Shown here one piece after another: positions 8,537 to 17,661 of a stretch of 64,000 nt of DNA. Made by a program: the position numbers and the translations under genes. Source of the stretch: Sulfurivirga sp964427185. Lineage in GTDB: Bacteria > Pseudomonadota > Gammaproteobacteria > Thiomicrospirales > Thiomicrospiraceae. The notes under the pieces are model-generated. The model was given only the letters and a program-made list of their open reading frames with translations, was not told where the DNA came from and searched no databases. Numbering within the stretch: position 1 is the first letter of the stretch; each line of letters begins with the position of its first letter. The stretch covers positions 12,546-76,545 of the forward strand of contig CAYRSN010000003.1 of assembly GCA_964427185.1 (NCBI GenBank), written 5' to 3'.

Positions 8537-8848
8537 TCAGTGCAACTCAATTTTCACATCGACACCAGCAGCCAAATCCAACTTCATTAACGCATCAACC
8601 GTTTTGTCTGTCGGATCAACGATATCTAAAAGACGCTTATGCGTACGAATCTCATATTGATCACGCGCATCCTTATTGACGTGAGGAGAGATCAGTACCG
8701 TATAGCGCTCTTTACGGGTTGGCAAAGGAATCGGACCATGCACTTGAGCCCCAGTCCGCTTTGCTGTTTCCGCAATCTCTTTGGCTGACTGATCAATCAG
8801 TCGATGATCAAAAGCCTTTAAACGAATACGTATATTTTGTGCAGCCAT
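8537..8848 (-). CDS. rpsJ: 30S ribosomal protein S10 / NusE
   Basis: 103 residues, with KAFDHRLIDQSAKEI, GPIPLPTRKERYTVLISPHV and THKRLLDIVDPTDKTVDALM. S10 is a small-subunit head protein. With NusB and NusG it also forms antitermination complexes and couples transcription to translation. It is first in the S10 operon, behind its own promoter and a leader hairpin. Confidence 0.98.
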   Translation of the reverse strand: MAAQNIRIRLKAFDHRLIDQSAKEIAETAKRTGAQVHGPIPLPTRKERYTVLISPHVNKDARDQYEIRTHKRLLDIVDPTDKTVDALMKLDLAAGVDVKIELH

Positions 8849-8869
8849 ACCACAACTCTTAAGTTTGTG

Positions 8870-8898
8870 AAAACAAAAGCAGCGGCCAAGCCGCTGCT
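8870..8898 (-). terminator. Terminator-like hairpin in the tufA-rpsJ gap (S10 leader)
   Basis: A perfect 9-bp GC-rich stem (AGCAGCGGC at 8878-8886 against GCCGCTGCT at 8890-8898) has a 3-base loop and is followed on the minus strand by TTTTGTTTTC. It lies 74 bases after the tufA stop and only a few bases after the predicted S10 transcription start. It could therefore end tufA transcripts and act as an attenuator in the S10 leader. Confidence 0.75.
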
Positions 8899-8912
8899 AT
8901 TCAGGGTTGCGA

Positions 8913-8941
8913 ATTATAACTCAGCGTTTACGCCTTTTCAA
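8913..8941 (-). promoter_or_regulatory. Probable S10 operon promoter
   Basis: Minus strand TTGAAA (8936-8941), 17 bp spacer, TATAAT (8913-8918): a near-consensus sigma-70 promoter, 65 bp upstream of the rpsJ ATG. Transcription would start near 8906, just before the 8878-8898 hairpin. Confidence 0.8.
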
Positions 8942-8971
8942 TAACAACCCGTTGTTTTTGTTAAAAAATGA

Positions 8972-10162
8972 TCACTCGATCACTTTAGCAACAACACCTG
9001 CGCCAACGGTGCGACCGCCTTCACGGATCGCAAAACGCAGACCTTCGTCCATCGCGATTGGAGCAATCAGCTCTACTGACATCTGAACGTTGTCACCAGG
9101 CATGACCATTTCTACACCTTCTGGTAGTTGACATGCACCGGTTACGTCTGTTGTACGGAAGTAGAACTGTGGACGGTAGCCATTGAAGAATGGGGTGTGA
9201 CGACCACCTTCTTCTTTGGTCAGCACGTATACTTCTGCTTCGAATTTGGTGTGTGGATTGATGGTGCCTGGCTGTGCCAGTACCTGGCCACGCTCTACTT
9301 CTTCACGCTTGGTGCCACGCAGTAGCACACCTACGTTATCACCCGCCACGCCTTCGTCCAGAAGTTTACGGAACATTTCTACACCGGTTACGGTGGTCTT
9401 TTGTGTTGGACGAATACCTACGATTTCTACTTCGTCACCTACACGAACGATACCGGTTTCAATACGACCGGTTACTACGGTACCACGTCCCTGGATGGAG
9501 AATACGTCTTCAATCGGCATCAAGAACGGCTTGTCTGTGTCACGCTCTGGGGTCGGGATGTATTCGTCCATGGCGTTAACCAGACGCTCAATGGAGGGCT
9601 CTCCAATCTCTGAGGTGTCACCTTCAATGGCTTTCAGGGCTGAACCTGTAATAACAGGAACATCGTCTCCGGGGAAGTCGTATTCGCTCAGTAGTTCACG
9701 CACTTCCATTTCAACCAGTTCGAGCAGCTCTTCGTCGTCTACCATGTCTGCTTTGTTGAGGTATACGACGATGTAAGGTACACCTACCTGACGAGATAGC
9801 AGGATGTGTTCACGGGTCTGTGGCATAGGACCATCTGCTGCTGACACAACCAGGATGGCACCATCCATCTGGGCTGCACCTGTGATCATGTTTTTGACGT
9901 AGTCGGCGTGACCCGGACAGTCTACGTGGGCGTAGTGACGATTCTCTGATTCGTATTCTACGTGTGCTGTAGAGATGGTAATACCACGCGCACGCTCTTC
10001 CGGTGCGTTGTCAATCTGGTCGTATGCTTTGGTTTCACCACCAAATTTCTTGCCCTGAACAATGGTCAGTGCCGCTGTCAGTGTGGTCTTGCCGTGGTCT
10101 ACGTGACCAATTGTGCCCACGTTTACGTGGGGTTTCGTACGCTCAAACTTTTCCTTTGCCAT
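8972..10162 (-). CDS. tufA: Elongation factor Tu, copy A
   Basis: 396 residues. The GTPase motifs are GHVDHGKT (residues 19-26), DCPGH near 81 and NKAD near 136, followed by the two beta-barrel domains. EF-Tu delivers aminoacyl-tRNA to the ribosome. The protein is identical to the second copy at 25368-26558, and the DNA looks identical too over all sense codons. The stop here is TGA, while the other copy uses TAA. It follows fusA in the str operon with a 37-bp gap. Confidence 0.98.
   Translation of the reverse strand: MAKEKFERTKPHVNVGTIGHVDHGKTTLTAALTIVQGKKFGGETKAYDQIDNAPEERARGITISTAHVEYESENRHYAHVDCPGHADYVKNMITGAAQMDGAILVVSAADGPMPQTREHILLSRQVGVPYIVVYLNKADMVDDEELLELVEMEVRELLSEYDFPGDDVPVITGSALKAIEGDTSEIGEPSIERLVNAMDEYIPTPERDTDKPFLMPIEDVFSIQGRGTVVTGRIETGIVRVGDEVEIVGIRPTQKTTVTGVEMFRKLLDEGVAGDNVGVLLRGTKREEVERGQVLAQPGTINPHTKFEAEVYVLTKEEGGRHTPFFNGYRPQFYFRTTDVTGACQLPEGVEMVMPGDNVQMSVELIAPIAMDEGLRFAIREGGRTVGAGVVAKVIE
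8975..10162. repeat. Long direct repeat, tuf copy A (partner 25371-26558)
   Basis: The entire sense part of tufA appears base-for-base identical to tufB, in the same orientation, 16.4 kb apart. Even the opposite-strand reading frames translate identically in both copies. Flanking DNA differs immediately on both sides: the first difference at the 3' end is the middle base of the stop codon, and at the 5' end it is just outside the ATG. This fits gene conversion. Confidence 0.9.
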
Positions 10163-10199
10163 AGCTTATTACCTCTTTTAGCAAAAATTAAATTTAAAA

Positions 10200-12305
10200 T
10201 TAAGCACCTTTTTTAGACTTGGCGATAATTTCTTCCTGAACATTTGAAGGCGCTTCAGCATATTTTTCAAACTGCATAGAGTAGCTCGCACGCCCTTGTG
10301 TCAAGGAGCGCAGTTGCGTTGCATACCCAAACATTTCAGCCAAAGGCACTTCTGCTTTAACCAACTTACCAACAGGCGCATCCTCCATGCTCTGCACCAT
10401 ACCGCGACGACGGTTCAAGTCACCAATCACATCCCCCATATACTCTTCTGGCGTTACAACCTCTACCGCCATAATAGGCTCAAGAATAGCTGGGTTAGCA
10501 CGCGTTACGCCATCTTTTACTGCCATACCGGCAGCAACGCGGAAGGCTGTTTCATTGGAGTCCACCTCATGATATGAACCATCATAAAGCGTCGCTTTAA
10601 CGTCAACAACCGGATAACCTGCCAGCACACCCGCTTCCAGCTGATCACGAATACCCTTTTCAACTGCAGGAATATAGTCTTTTGGAACCACGCCTCCCAC
10701 AATTGCATTTTCAAACTCAAACCCTGACCCCTGTGGCAGCGGCTCAAACTTAACTTTGACGTGACCATACTGTCCGCGACCACCTGACTGGCGCACAAAT
10801 TTCCCTTCAGCATCCACAGGTGTACGAATTGCTTCGCGGTAGGAAACCTGAGGGGCACCCACATTAGCTTCCACTTTAAATTCCCGCTTCATACGGTCCA
10901 CGATGATATCCAAGTGCAGCTCACCCATACCGGAGATAATGGTTTGACCCGTCTCCTCATCGGTATGCACACGGAAGGAAGGATCCTCCTGAGCCAATTT
11001 CTGCAAAGCAATCCCCATTTTTTCCTGGTCAGCTTTGGTTTTAGGCTCTACTGCAACAGAGATTACTGGCTCCGGGAATTCCATACGCTCCAAGATAATC
11101 TTATGTTCCGGATCACACAAAGTATCCCCGGTTGTCACATCCTTCAAACCCACAGCACAGGCAATATCACCTGCACGTACCTCCTTAATCTCTTCTCGAC
11201 TGTTTGCATGCATTTGCAACAAACGACCTACACGCTCTCGCTTCTGCTTAGTAGAGTTCCATACTGGCTGTCCAGCATTCACCACACCAGAGTAAGCTCT
11301 AAAGAAAGTCAACGTACCCACAAAAGGATCCGTCATAATCTTGAACGCAAGCGCAGAGAACGGCTCATCATCTGAAGCATGGCGAACTTCAGCTTCTTCT
11401 GTTTCAGGATTGATACCTTCTACAGGAGGAATATCCACCGGGGAAGGCAAATATTCAACCATGCCATCTAAAACAGCCTGCACCCCTTTGTTTTTAAAGG
11501 CTGAACCACAGAACATTGGCACAACCTCATTCGCGATACAACGCTGACGCAAGCCCTGCTTGATTTCTTCCTCGGTAAGCTCCCCACCCTCAAGGTATTT
11601 ATTCATCAAGTCTTCATTCGCTTCAGCTGCCGCTTCCACCAAGAGCTCCCGATATTCCTCGCATAGCTCAACCATGTCTGCTGGAATATCACCATACTCA
11701 AATGTAGTGCCCATGTCTGCTTCATTCCAGACAATGGCTTTCATTTTGATGAGATCCACAACTCCTTCGAAAGCATCTTCAGCCCCGATTGGCAACTGAA
11801 CAGGCACCGGATTCGCACCCAAGCGTGTCTTCACCTGCTCAACCACACGCAAAAAATCAGCCCCCGCACGATCCATCTTATTCACAAAGGCCATTCTGGG
11901 CACGCCATACTTATTTGCCTGACGCCATACCGTCTCAGACTGAGGCTCCACCCCGCCTACGGCACAAAATACAGCCACCGCACCATCCAGTACTCGCAAC
12001 GAGCGCTCTACTTCAATCGTAAAGTCTACGTGCCCCGGGGTATCAATAATGTTGATACGGTGCTGAGGAAACTGATTTGCCATACCTGACCAAAAACAGG
12101 TGGTCGCAGCAGACGTGATCGTAATGCCACGCTCCTGTTCTTGCTTCATCCAGTCCATGGTAGCAGCACCATCATGTACCTCACCAATCTTGTGCGACAC
12201 ACCCGTATAAAACAAAATGCGTTCAGTTGTTGTTGTTTTACCAGCGTCAATATGAGCCATGATGCCCACATTACGATAACGCTCAATTGGAGTTGTTCTA
12301 GCCAC
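10200..12305 (-). CDS. fusA: Elongation factor G
   Basis: 701 residues starting with GTG (12303-12305), preceded by AAGGTG. It has the P-loop AHIDAGKTTTTE (about residues 17-28), DTPGH, NKMD, and the later GRGQYGHVKV and SMQFEKYAEAP segments of domains IV-V. EF-G translocates tRNA and mRNA and splits ribosomes with RRF. Between rpsG and tufA in the str operon. No second EF-G copy is in the window. Confidence 0.98.
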   Translation of the reverse strand: MARTTPIERYRNVGIMAHIDAGKTTTTERILFYTGVSHKIGEVHDGAATMDWMKQEQERGITITSAATTCFWSGMANQFPQHRINIIDTPGHVDFTIEVERSLRVLDGAVAVFCAVGGVEPQSETVWRQANKYGVPRMAFVNKMDRAGADFLRVVEQVKTRLGANPVPVQLPIGAEDAFEGVVDLIKMKAIVWNEADMGTTFEYGDIPADMVELCEEYRELLVEAAAEANEDLMNKYLEGGELTEEEIKQGLRQRCIANEVVPMFCGSAFKNKGVQAVLDGMVEYLPSPVDIPPVEGINPETEEAEVRHASDDEPFSALAFKIMTDPFVGTLTFFRAYSGVVNAGQPVWNSTKQKRERVGRLLQMHANSREEIKEVRAGDIACAVGLKDVTTGDTLCDPEHKIILERMEFPEPVISVAVEPKTKADQEKMGIALQKLAQEDPSFRVHTDEETGQTIISGMGELHLDIIVDRMKREFKVEANVGAPQVSYREAIRTPVDAEGKFVRQSGGRGQYGHVKVKFEPLPQGSGFEFENAIVGGVVPKDYIPAVEKGIRDQLEAGVLAGYPVVDVKATLYDGSYHEVDSNETAFRVAAGMAVKDGVTRANPAILEPIMAVEVVTPEEYMGDVIGDLNRRRGMVQSMEDAPVGKLVKAEVPLAEMFGYATQLRSLTQGRASYSMQFEKYAEAPSNVQEEIIAKSKKGA

Positions 12306-12345
12306 GGTTACACCTTTTTATTTTACTTTCCGTCACAAACAGGAA

Positions 12346-12363
12346 ATGCCCCAAGCGGGGCAT
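12346..12363 (-). promoter_or_regulatory. Hairpin between rpsG and fusA
   Basis: Perfect 7-bp stem (ATGCCCC / GGGGCAT) with a 4-base loop in the 89-bp gap between rpsG and fusA. It is followed on the minus strand by only three T residues, so it is a weak terminator at best. In E. coli this region holds the S7 translational control site. A similar role is possible but unproven. Confidence 0.4.
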
Positions 12364-12394
12364 CACCTAAAATCTACCTACTATCATACACGCA

Positions 12395-12868
12395 TTACCA
12401 GCGGAAATGAGAGAAAGCCTTATTCGCCTCAGCCATGCGGTGCGTATCTTCTTTTTTCTTCACCGCAGCACCACGATTTTCAAGCGCATCTCCAAGCTCA
12501 CCCGCCAAACGAAGCATCATACCTTTCTCACCTCGTTTACGCGCAGCATCCACAATCCAGCGCATCGCCAATGCCATACGGCGATCAGAGCGCACTTCAA
12601 CAGGCACCTGATAGGTCGCACCCCCTACACGCCGAGACTTAACTTCCACCATAGGCCCCACATTCTCCAGCGCCTCTTTCAGGATCGCCACTCTATCTTC
12701 GCGCTTTTTACGCTCAGAAACCGTATCCAATGCACCATATACAATTTTTTCCGCAATGGATTTTTTACCGTCTTTCATCACAATGTTTACAAACTTTGCC
12801 AGCGTAACATCTCCAAATTTAGGATCTGGCAATACCCGTCTCTTTTCAGCTCTTTTTCTACGTGCCAT
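12395..12868 (-). CDS. rpsG: 30S ribosomal protein S7
   Basis: 157 residues starting MARRKRAEKRRVLPDPKFGD, with VGGATYQVPVEVRSDRRMAL and the C-terminal KKEDTHRMAEANKAFSHFRW. It nucleates assembly of the small-subunit head and binds at the E-site. In E. coli it is the autogenous repressor of the str operon. Follows rpsL by 50 bp. Confidence 0.98.
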   Translation of the reverse strand: MARRKRAEKRRVLPDPKFGDVTLAKFVNIVMKDGKKSIAEKIVYGALDTVSERKKREDRVAILKEALENVGPMVEVKSRRVGGATYQVPVEVRSDRRMALAMRWIVDAARKRGEKGMMLRLAGELGDALENRGAAVKKKEDTHRMAEANKAFSHFRW

Positions 12869-12918
12869 TCTTAATCTTCCGGTTATTTAATTAATAAGTT
12901 GCTAGCGTATATTTAAGG

Positions 12919-13293
12919 TCACCCTTTAGGACGCTTAGCACCGTACTTGGAACGGCCCTGTCTACGCTTCTCTACACCTGCACAATCCAATGCACCACGA
13001 ATCGTGTGATAGCGAACACCTGGCAAATCCTTAACACGACCACCGCGAATCAGGATCACACTGTGCTCCTGAAGATTGTGACCTTCACCACCGATATAAG
13101 TAGTTACCTCAAACCCGCTCGTCAAGCGCACACGCGCAACTTTACGCAAGGCTGAGTTAGGCTTTTTAGGGGTTGTCGTGTAAACACGCGTACATACACC
13201 ACGACGCTGTGGACATGCCTGCAACGCAGGCACTTTTGACTTTGCTTTCTTCTGCTTGCGTGGCTTACGCACAAGCTGATTAATTGTTGCCAT
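12919..13293 (-). CDS. rpsL: 30S ribosomal protein S12
   Basis: 124 residues. The decoding-centre loops TTTPKKPNSALRKVARV and GGRVKDLPGVRYHTIRGALD keep the lysines whose changes give streptomycin resistance (K43 and K88 in E. coli numbering), so this copy looks wild type. First gene of the str operon, with its own promoter upstream. Confidence 0.98.
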   Translation of the reverse strand: MATINQLVRKPRKQKKAKSKVPALQACPQRRGVCTRVYTTTPKKPNSALRKVARVRLTSGFEVTTYIGGEGHNLQEHSVILIRGGRVKDLPGVRYHTIRGALDCAGVEKRRQGRSKYGAKRPKG

Positions 13294-13314
13294 TCAACTT
13301 CTCCATTAGGTTAA

Positions 13315-13331
13315 CCCCCATATTGGGGAGG
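13315..13331 (-). promoter_or_regulatory. Short hairpin in rpsL leader
   Basis: CCCCCATATTGGGG forms a short GC-rich palindrome on both strands, about 22 bases upstream of the rpsL ATG. No T run follows it. It may shape the str leader RNA. No family was recognised. Confidence 0.3.
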
Positions 13332-13379
13332 ATACTCAGGCTTAGACTACCTGTTTCCAGCATACTCTAAGAGGCATGA

Positions 13380-13409
13380 ATTTTAGCCACCCTTATATGC
13401 TCAAGTCAA
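13380..13409 (-). promoter_or_regulatory. Probable str operon promoter
   Basis: Minus strand TTGACT (13404-13409), 18 bp spacer, TAAAAT (13380-13385), in the 132-bp gap between the rpoC stop and rpsL. It is a strong sigma-70 match, so the str genes can be expressed apart from read-through from rpoBC. Confidence 0.7.
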
Positions 13410-13425
13410 GCCTAAACCCTTGTTT

Positions 13426-16400
13426 TTATTCAGACGTAACAACTTCTTCAGTATCCGCCAGTGCATCTTCTATTTCTAATTCATCCGCGTCTTCAACATC
13501 AAACTGTCGCTGCATAAAAAGCTTAATCTCCTCTTCAGCGCGCTTAGCCGCTGCGCGACGCAACTTATGATAAGTAAAGCCTGTACCAGCTGGAATGAGC
13601 CGGCCTACAATTACATTTTCTTTTAGTCCAACCAACTGATCACGCTTTCCACTGACGGCAGCTTCCGTCAGAACACGGGTCGTCTCCTGGAAAGAGGCCG
13701 CAGAAATGAAAGATTCTGTGGCCAAAGCCGCTTTTGTAATCCCAAGCAATACACGCTGATAACGTGCCGGCTGCTTTCCATCCGCCTCAAGCTTCGCATT
13801 GACTTCAACAACGCGATGGTATTCGACCTGATCTCCTTTGATCAGCTCAGAGTCCCCAGGTTCAACGATTTCCACTTTGCGCAGCATCTGACGCACAATG
13901 GTTTCAATATGCTTATCGTTAATCTTTACCCCTTGAAGACGGTAAACATCTTGCACTTCATTAACGATATATTGTGTTAATGCTTCCACACCTTTTAGGC
14001 GCAAGATATCATGCGGATTCGGCGCACCATCGACAAGAATGTCACCTTTTTCAACACGCTCACCTTCAAAAACACTGATCGTACGCCATTTAGGTACTAG
14101 AATCTCAAACGGTTCAGCACCATCATCCGGCGTAATCACAATCCGGTTTTTACCTTTTGTTTCCTTACCAAAAGATACTACACCTGAAATTTCCGCCATC
14201 ACAGCCGCTTCTTTAGGCTGACGCGCTTCGAAAAGGTCTGCCACACGTGGAAGACCACCGGTAATGTCCCTTGTTTTTGAAGTTTCCTGTGGAATACGCG
14301 CCAAAATATCCCCACTACCTACTTGCTGCCCTTCCTGTACAGTAATGGTAGCGTTTTCTGGCAAGAAATAAATCGCAGGTGAAGTCGTGCCTGGAAAGTT
14401 CACAGCCTCCCCGTCTTCTCCCACTAAACGCACATAGGGGCGATCATCTTTATTCATGCGGTCTTTTACAGGCTTAACGACTCGCATAGTCAACCCAGTC
14501 AACTCGTCTGTGCGCTCTTCAACAGCTCCCTCAAAATTACCAAACTCAACCGTTCCTTCTACTTCGGTAATAATAGGGTGGGTGTGTGGATCCCACTGAG
14601 CGATGATTCGCCCTGACTCCACAGACTCTCCTTCCTTCACCTCCAGCACAGCACCATAAGGGATTTTATAGCGTTCCTTCTCACGCCCTGCCTCATCAAT
14701 AATGACAACCTCTCCAGAGCGTGTTGTCACCATAACCTGGCCTTCAGTATTGGTAACTGTCTTCAAGGCATTGAACTTAACTGTCCCTTTTTGCTTCACT
14801 TCAACATGGCTCTGAGCAGCTGCTTTAGAAGCCGTCCCTCCGATATGGAACGTTCGCATCGTCAACTGTGTACCTGGCTCACCAATAGACTGCGCCGCCA
14901 TTACTCCAACGGCTTCCCCCAAGTTCACCAAATGACCGCGCGCAAGGTCTCGTCCATAACACTTACGACACACTCCGACTTTCGCCTGACAGGTAATGGG
15001 AGAACGCACTTTAAGGCTATCAATACCATGCTCATCAATCAGCTTTGCAAGCTTTTCATCAATCAGGGCATTTTTCTCAATCAAAACCGTACCATCTGCC
15101 AGATGCACTTCTTCAGCACTGACGCGACCCAATACGCGATCTTTCAGAGATTCAACAACATCACCGCCTTCGATCAGTGCATGCATTGTGATTGCACCTT
15201 CCGTTCCGCAGTCATCTTCTGTCACGACAACATCCTGCGACACATCTACCAAACGACGTGTCAGATAACCAGAGTTGGCCGTTTTCAAAGCGGTATCGGC
15301 CAGTCCTTTACGAGCTCCATGCGTAGAGATAAAGTACTGAAGCACGCTCAGGCCTTCACGGAAGTTCGCCGTAATAGGTGTTTCAATGATGGAGCCATCT
15401 GGCTTCGCCATCAAACCACGCATACCGCCAAGCTGGCGCATTTGCGCGACACTTCCCCGTGCTCCCGAATCTGCCATCATAAAAATAGAGTTAAATGAAA
15501 GCTGACGAACTTCATTACCTTCTGGATCCTTAATTGTCTCCCACTGGATTTCATCCATCATCGCCTTGGTAACCAGCTCGTTAGCATGAGACCAGATATC
15601 GATGACCTTGTTATAACGCTCTCCTTCAGTCACCAAGCCCTGCTCATACTGCCGCTGAATTTCTTTTACCTGCTCTTCAGCCTTTTTAAGAATCTCCGCT
15701 TTTTCATGGGGAATAACCATGTCATCGACAGCAAAAGAAAGCCCCGCCAAAGTGGAGTGGCGGAACCCGGCATACATTAGCTGATCCGCAAATACAACCG
15801 TCTCTTTAGGCCCCAGTAGACGATAACAGGCATCAAGCAGCTTGGAAATGTTCTTCTTGGTAAGGTTGGTATTTAATAGATCAAAGCTCAACCCTTCAGG
15901 CAGAATCTTCTTCAACAGTGCACGCCCGGCCGTCGTATCCACAATACGCGTTCTTTCTTCCGTCGAACCATCTTCATTTTTAAGCACTTCATGTACACGT
16001 AATTTAATACGTGAGTGCAAGGTGATCACACCCGCTTCTAGTGCACGCTCAACATCTTTCCACGAAGCAAAATACTTCCCTTCACCTGGTGCATACAACT
16101 TTTCGCGGCTCATATAGTAAAGCCCTAACACCACATCCTGTGAAGGCACAATAATCGGATCACCATTAGCAGGTGACAGTAGGTTATTCGTTGACATCAT
16201 CAGCGTGCGTGCTTCCAGCTGCGCCTCCAAAGAAAGGGGCACATGCACCGCCATCTGGTCACCATCAAAATCAGCATTGAAAGCTGCACATACCAGAGGG
16301 TGCAACTGAATCGCTTTACCCTCAATCAAAACCGGCTCAAAAGCCTGAATACCTAAGCGGTGAAGTGTAGGGGCACGGTTTAGCAAAACCGGATGCTCAC

Positions 16401-17661
16401 GAATAACGCTATCCAGCGCTTCCCAAACTTCCGGTTCCTCGTTTTCGACCATTTTTTTCGCTTGCTTGATAGTCGCTGCATACCCTTGCTTCAACAGCTT
16501 GCTATAGATGAAAGGCTTAAACAGTTCCAGTGCCATCAGCTTAGGCAGACCACACTGATGAAGCTTCAATGTTGGTCCAACCACAATCACGGAACGCCCA
16601 GAATAGTCGACACGCTTACCCAGTAGATTTTGACGGAAACGCCCTTGCTTACCTTTAATCATATCCGCAAGAGACTTTAACTGACGCTTATTCGAGCCGG
16701 TTACCGCGCGCCCTCGACGCCCGTTATCCAACAGAGAATCTACGGCTTCCTGCAACATACGCTTCTCATTGCGCACGATAATATCTGGTGCCATCAGATC
16801 CAGCAGTCGTTTCAGTCTATTATTACGGTTAATTACGCGACGGTACAGGTCATTCAGATCCGATGTAGCAAAACGCCCTCCATCCAGAGGCACCAGCGGA
16901 CGTAAATCAGGTGGCAGTACAGGCAGAACCTCCAGAATCATCCATTCCGGGCGATTACCAGACTGCAAAAAAGCCTCAATAAGCTTCAGACGCTTAGCAA
17001 TTTTTTTCTGCTTCGTCTGAGAGTTAGTTTCCTGCATCTCCTGACGCAGCTTTTCAGCTTCTTCCTGTAGGTTAATCGCTTCAAGGCGGCGTTTGATCGC
17101 TTCTGCCCCCATCAAAGCTTCAAACTCATCCCCATATTCTTCCAGGGCATCCAGATACTCTTCCTCACTCAGAAGTTGCCACTGCTCAAGCGGTGTCAAC
17201 CCCGGATCTACAACCATAAAGGCTTCAAAATATAAAACAGCCTCAATTTCTTTTAATGTCTTATCCAGCATTAAGCCGATGCGCGAGGGCAAAGACTTCA
17301 AAAACCAAATATGGGCAACAGGCGCTGCCAACTCAATATGCCCCATTCTTTCTCGACGAACTTTGGCTTGTGTAACTTCGACACCGCATTTCTCACAAAT
17401 AACATCGCAATGTTTTAAACGCTTATACTTACTATACTTACCGCACAAACACTCATAGTCTCGAATGGGTCCAAAAATTTTGGCGCAAAACAAACCATCA
17501 CGTTCCGGTTTAAAAGTACGGTAGTTGATCGTTTCGGGCTTTTTAACTTCACCATAAGACCATGAGCGAATTTTTTCGGGTGAAGCAAGGCTGACCCGGA
17601 TCGCGTCAAAGTCATTCGTGCTGCTTTTTTGGCTTTTGAGGAATCCGATCAATTCTTTCAT
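13426..17661 (-). CDS. rpoC: RNA polymerase subunit beta-prime
   Basis: 1411 residues, the gammaproteobacterial length. The N-terminal zinc-binding cysteines (CLCGKYSKYKRLKHCDVICEKC split over about residues 71-92), the catalytic NADFDGD motif (about 461-467) and the second zinc site CRSP/CRKCYG-type region are present. The C-terminus ends in an acidic tail (ADTEEVVTSE). Its ATG overlaps the rpoB stop (ATGA), whereas E. coli has a spacer there, so stoichiometric coupling is likely. Confidence 0.98.
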   Translation of the reverse strand: MKELIGFLKSQKSSTNDFDAIRVSLASPEKIRSWSYGEVKKPETINYRTFKPERDGLFCAKIFGPIRDYECLCGKYSKYKRLKHCDVICEKCGVEVTQAKVRRERMGHIELAAPVAHIWFLKSLPSRIGLMLDKTLKEIEAVLYFEAFMVVDPGLTPLEQWQLLSEEEYLDALEEYGDEFEALMGAEAIKRRLEAINLQEEAEKLRQEMQETNSQTKQKKIAKRLKLIEAFLQSGNRPEWMILEVLPVLPPDLRPLVPLDGGRFATSDLNDLYRRVINRNNRLKRLLDLMAPDIIVRNEKRMLQEAVDSLLDNGRRGRAVTGSNKRQLKSLADMIKGKQGRFRQNLLGKRVDYSGRSVIVVGPTLKLHQCGLPKLMALELFKPFIYSKLLKQGYAATIKQAKKMVENEEPEVWEALDSVIREHPVLLNRAPTLHRLGIQAFEPVLIEGKAIQLHPLVCAAFNADFDGDQMAVHVPLSLEAQLEARTLMMSTNNLLSPANGDPIIVPSQDVVLGLYYMSREKLYAPGEGKYFASWKDVERALEAGVITLHSRIKLRVHEVLKNEDGSTEERTRIVDTTAGRALLKKILPEGLSFDLLNTNLTKKNISKLLDACYRLLGPKETVVFADQLMYAGFRHSTLAGLSFAVDDMVIPHEKAEILKKAEEQVKEIQRQYEQGLVTEGERYNKVIDIWSHANELVTKAMMDEIQWETIKDPEGNEVRQLSFNSIFMMADSGARGSVAQMRQLGGMRGLMAKPDGSIIETPITANFREGLSVLQYFISTHGARKGLADTALKTANSGYLTRRLVDVSQDVVVTEDDCGTEGAITMHALIEGGDVVESLKDRVLGRVSAEEVHLADGTVLIEKNALIDEKLAKLIDEHGIDSLKVRSPITCQAKVGVCRKCYGRDLARGHLVNLGEAVGVMAAQSIGEPGTQLTMRTFHIGGTASKAAAQSHVEVKQKGTVKFNALKTVTNTEGQVMVTTRSGEVVIIDEAGREKERYKIPYGAVLEVKEGESVESGRIIAQWDPHTHPIITEVEGTVEFGNFEGAVEERTDELTGLTMRVVKPVKDRMNKDDRPYVRLVGEDGEAVNFPGTTSPAIYFLPENATITVQEGQQVGSGDILARIPQETSKTRDITGGLPRVADLFEARQPKEAAVMAEISGVVSFGKETKGKNRIVITPDDGAEPFEILVPKWRTISVFEGERVEKGDILVDGAPNPHDILRLKGVEALTQYIVNEVQDVYRLQGVKINDKHIETIVRQMLRKVEIVEPGDSELIKGDQVEYHRVVEVNAKLEADGKQPARYQRVLLGITKAALATESFISAASFQETTRVLTEAAVSGKRDQLVGLKENVIVGRLIPAGTGFTYHKLRRAAAKRAEEEIKLFMQRQFDVEDADELEIEDALADTEEVVTSE

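Noticed and set aside
9216..9776. 186-codon plus-strand frame inside tufA (and its twin at 25612-26172)
   Set aside because: Serine/threonine-rich antisense shadow of EF-Tu. It appears identically in both copies because the genes are identical.
14791..15498. 235-codon plus-strand frame inside rpoC
   Set aside because: Antisense of conserved rpoC catalytic sequence, explained by codon bias.
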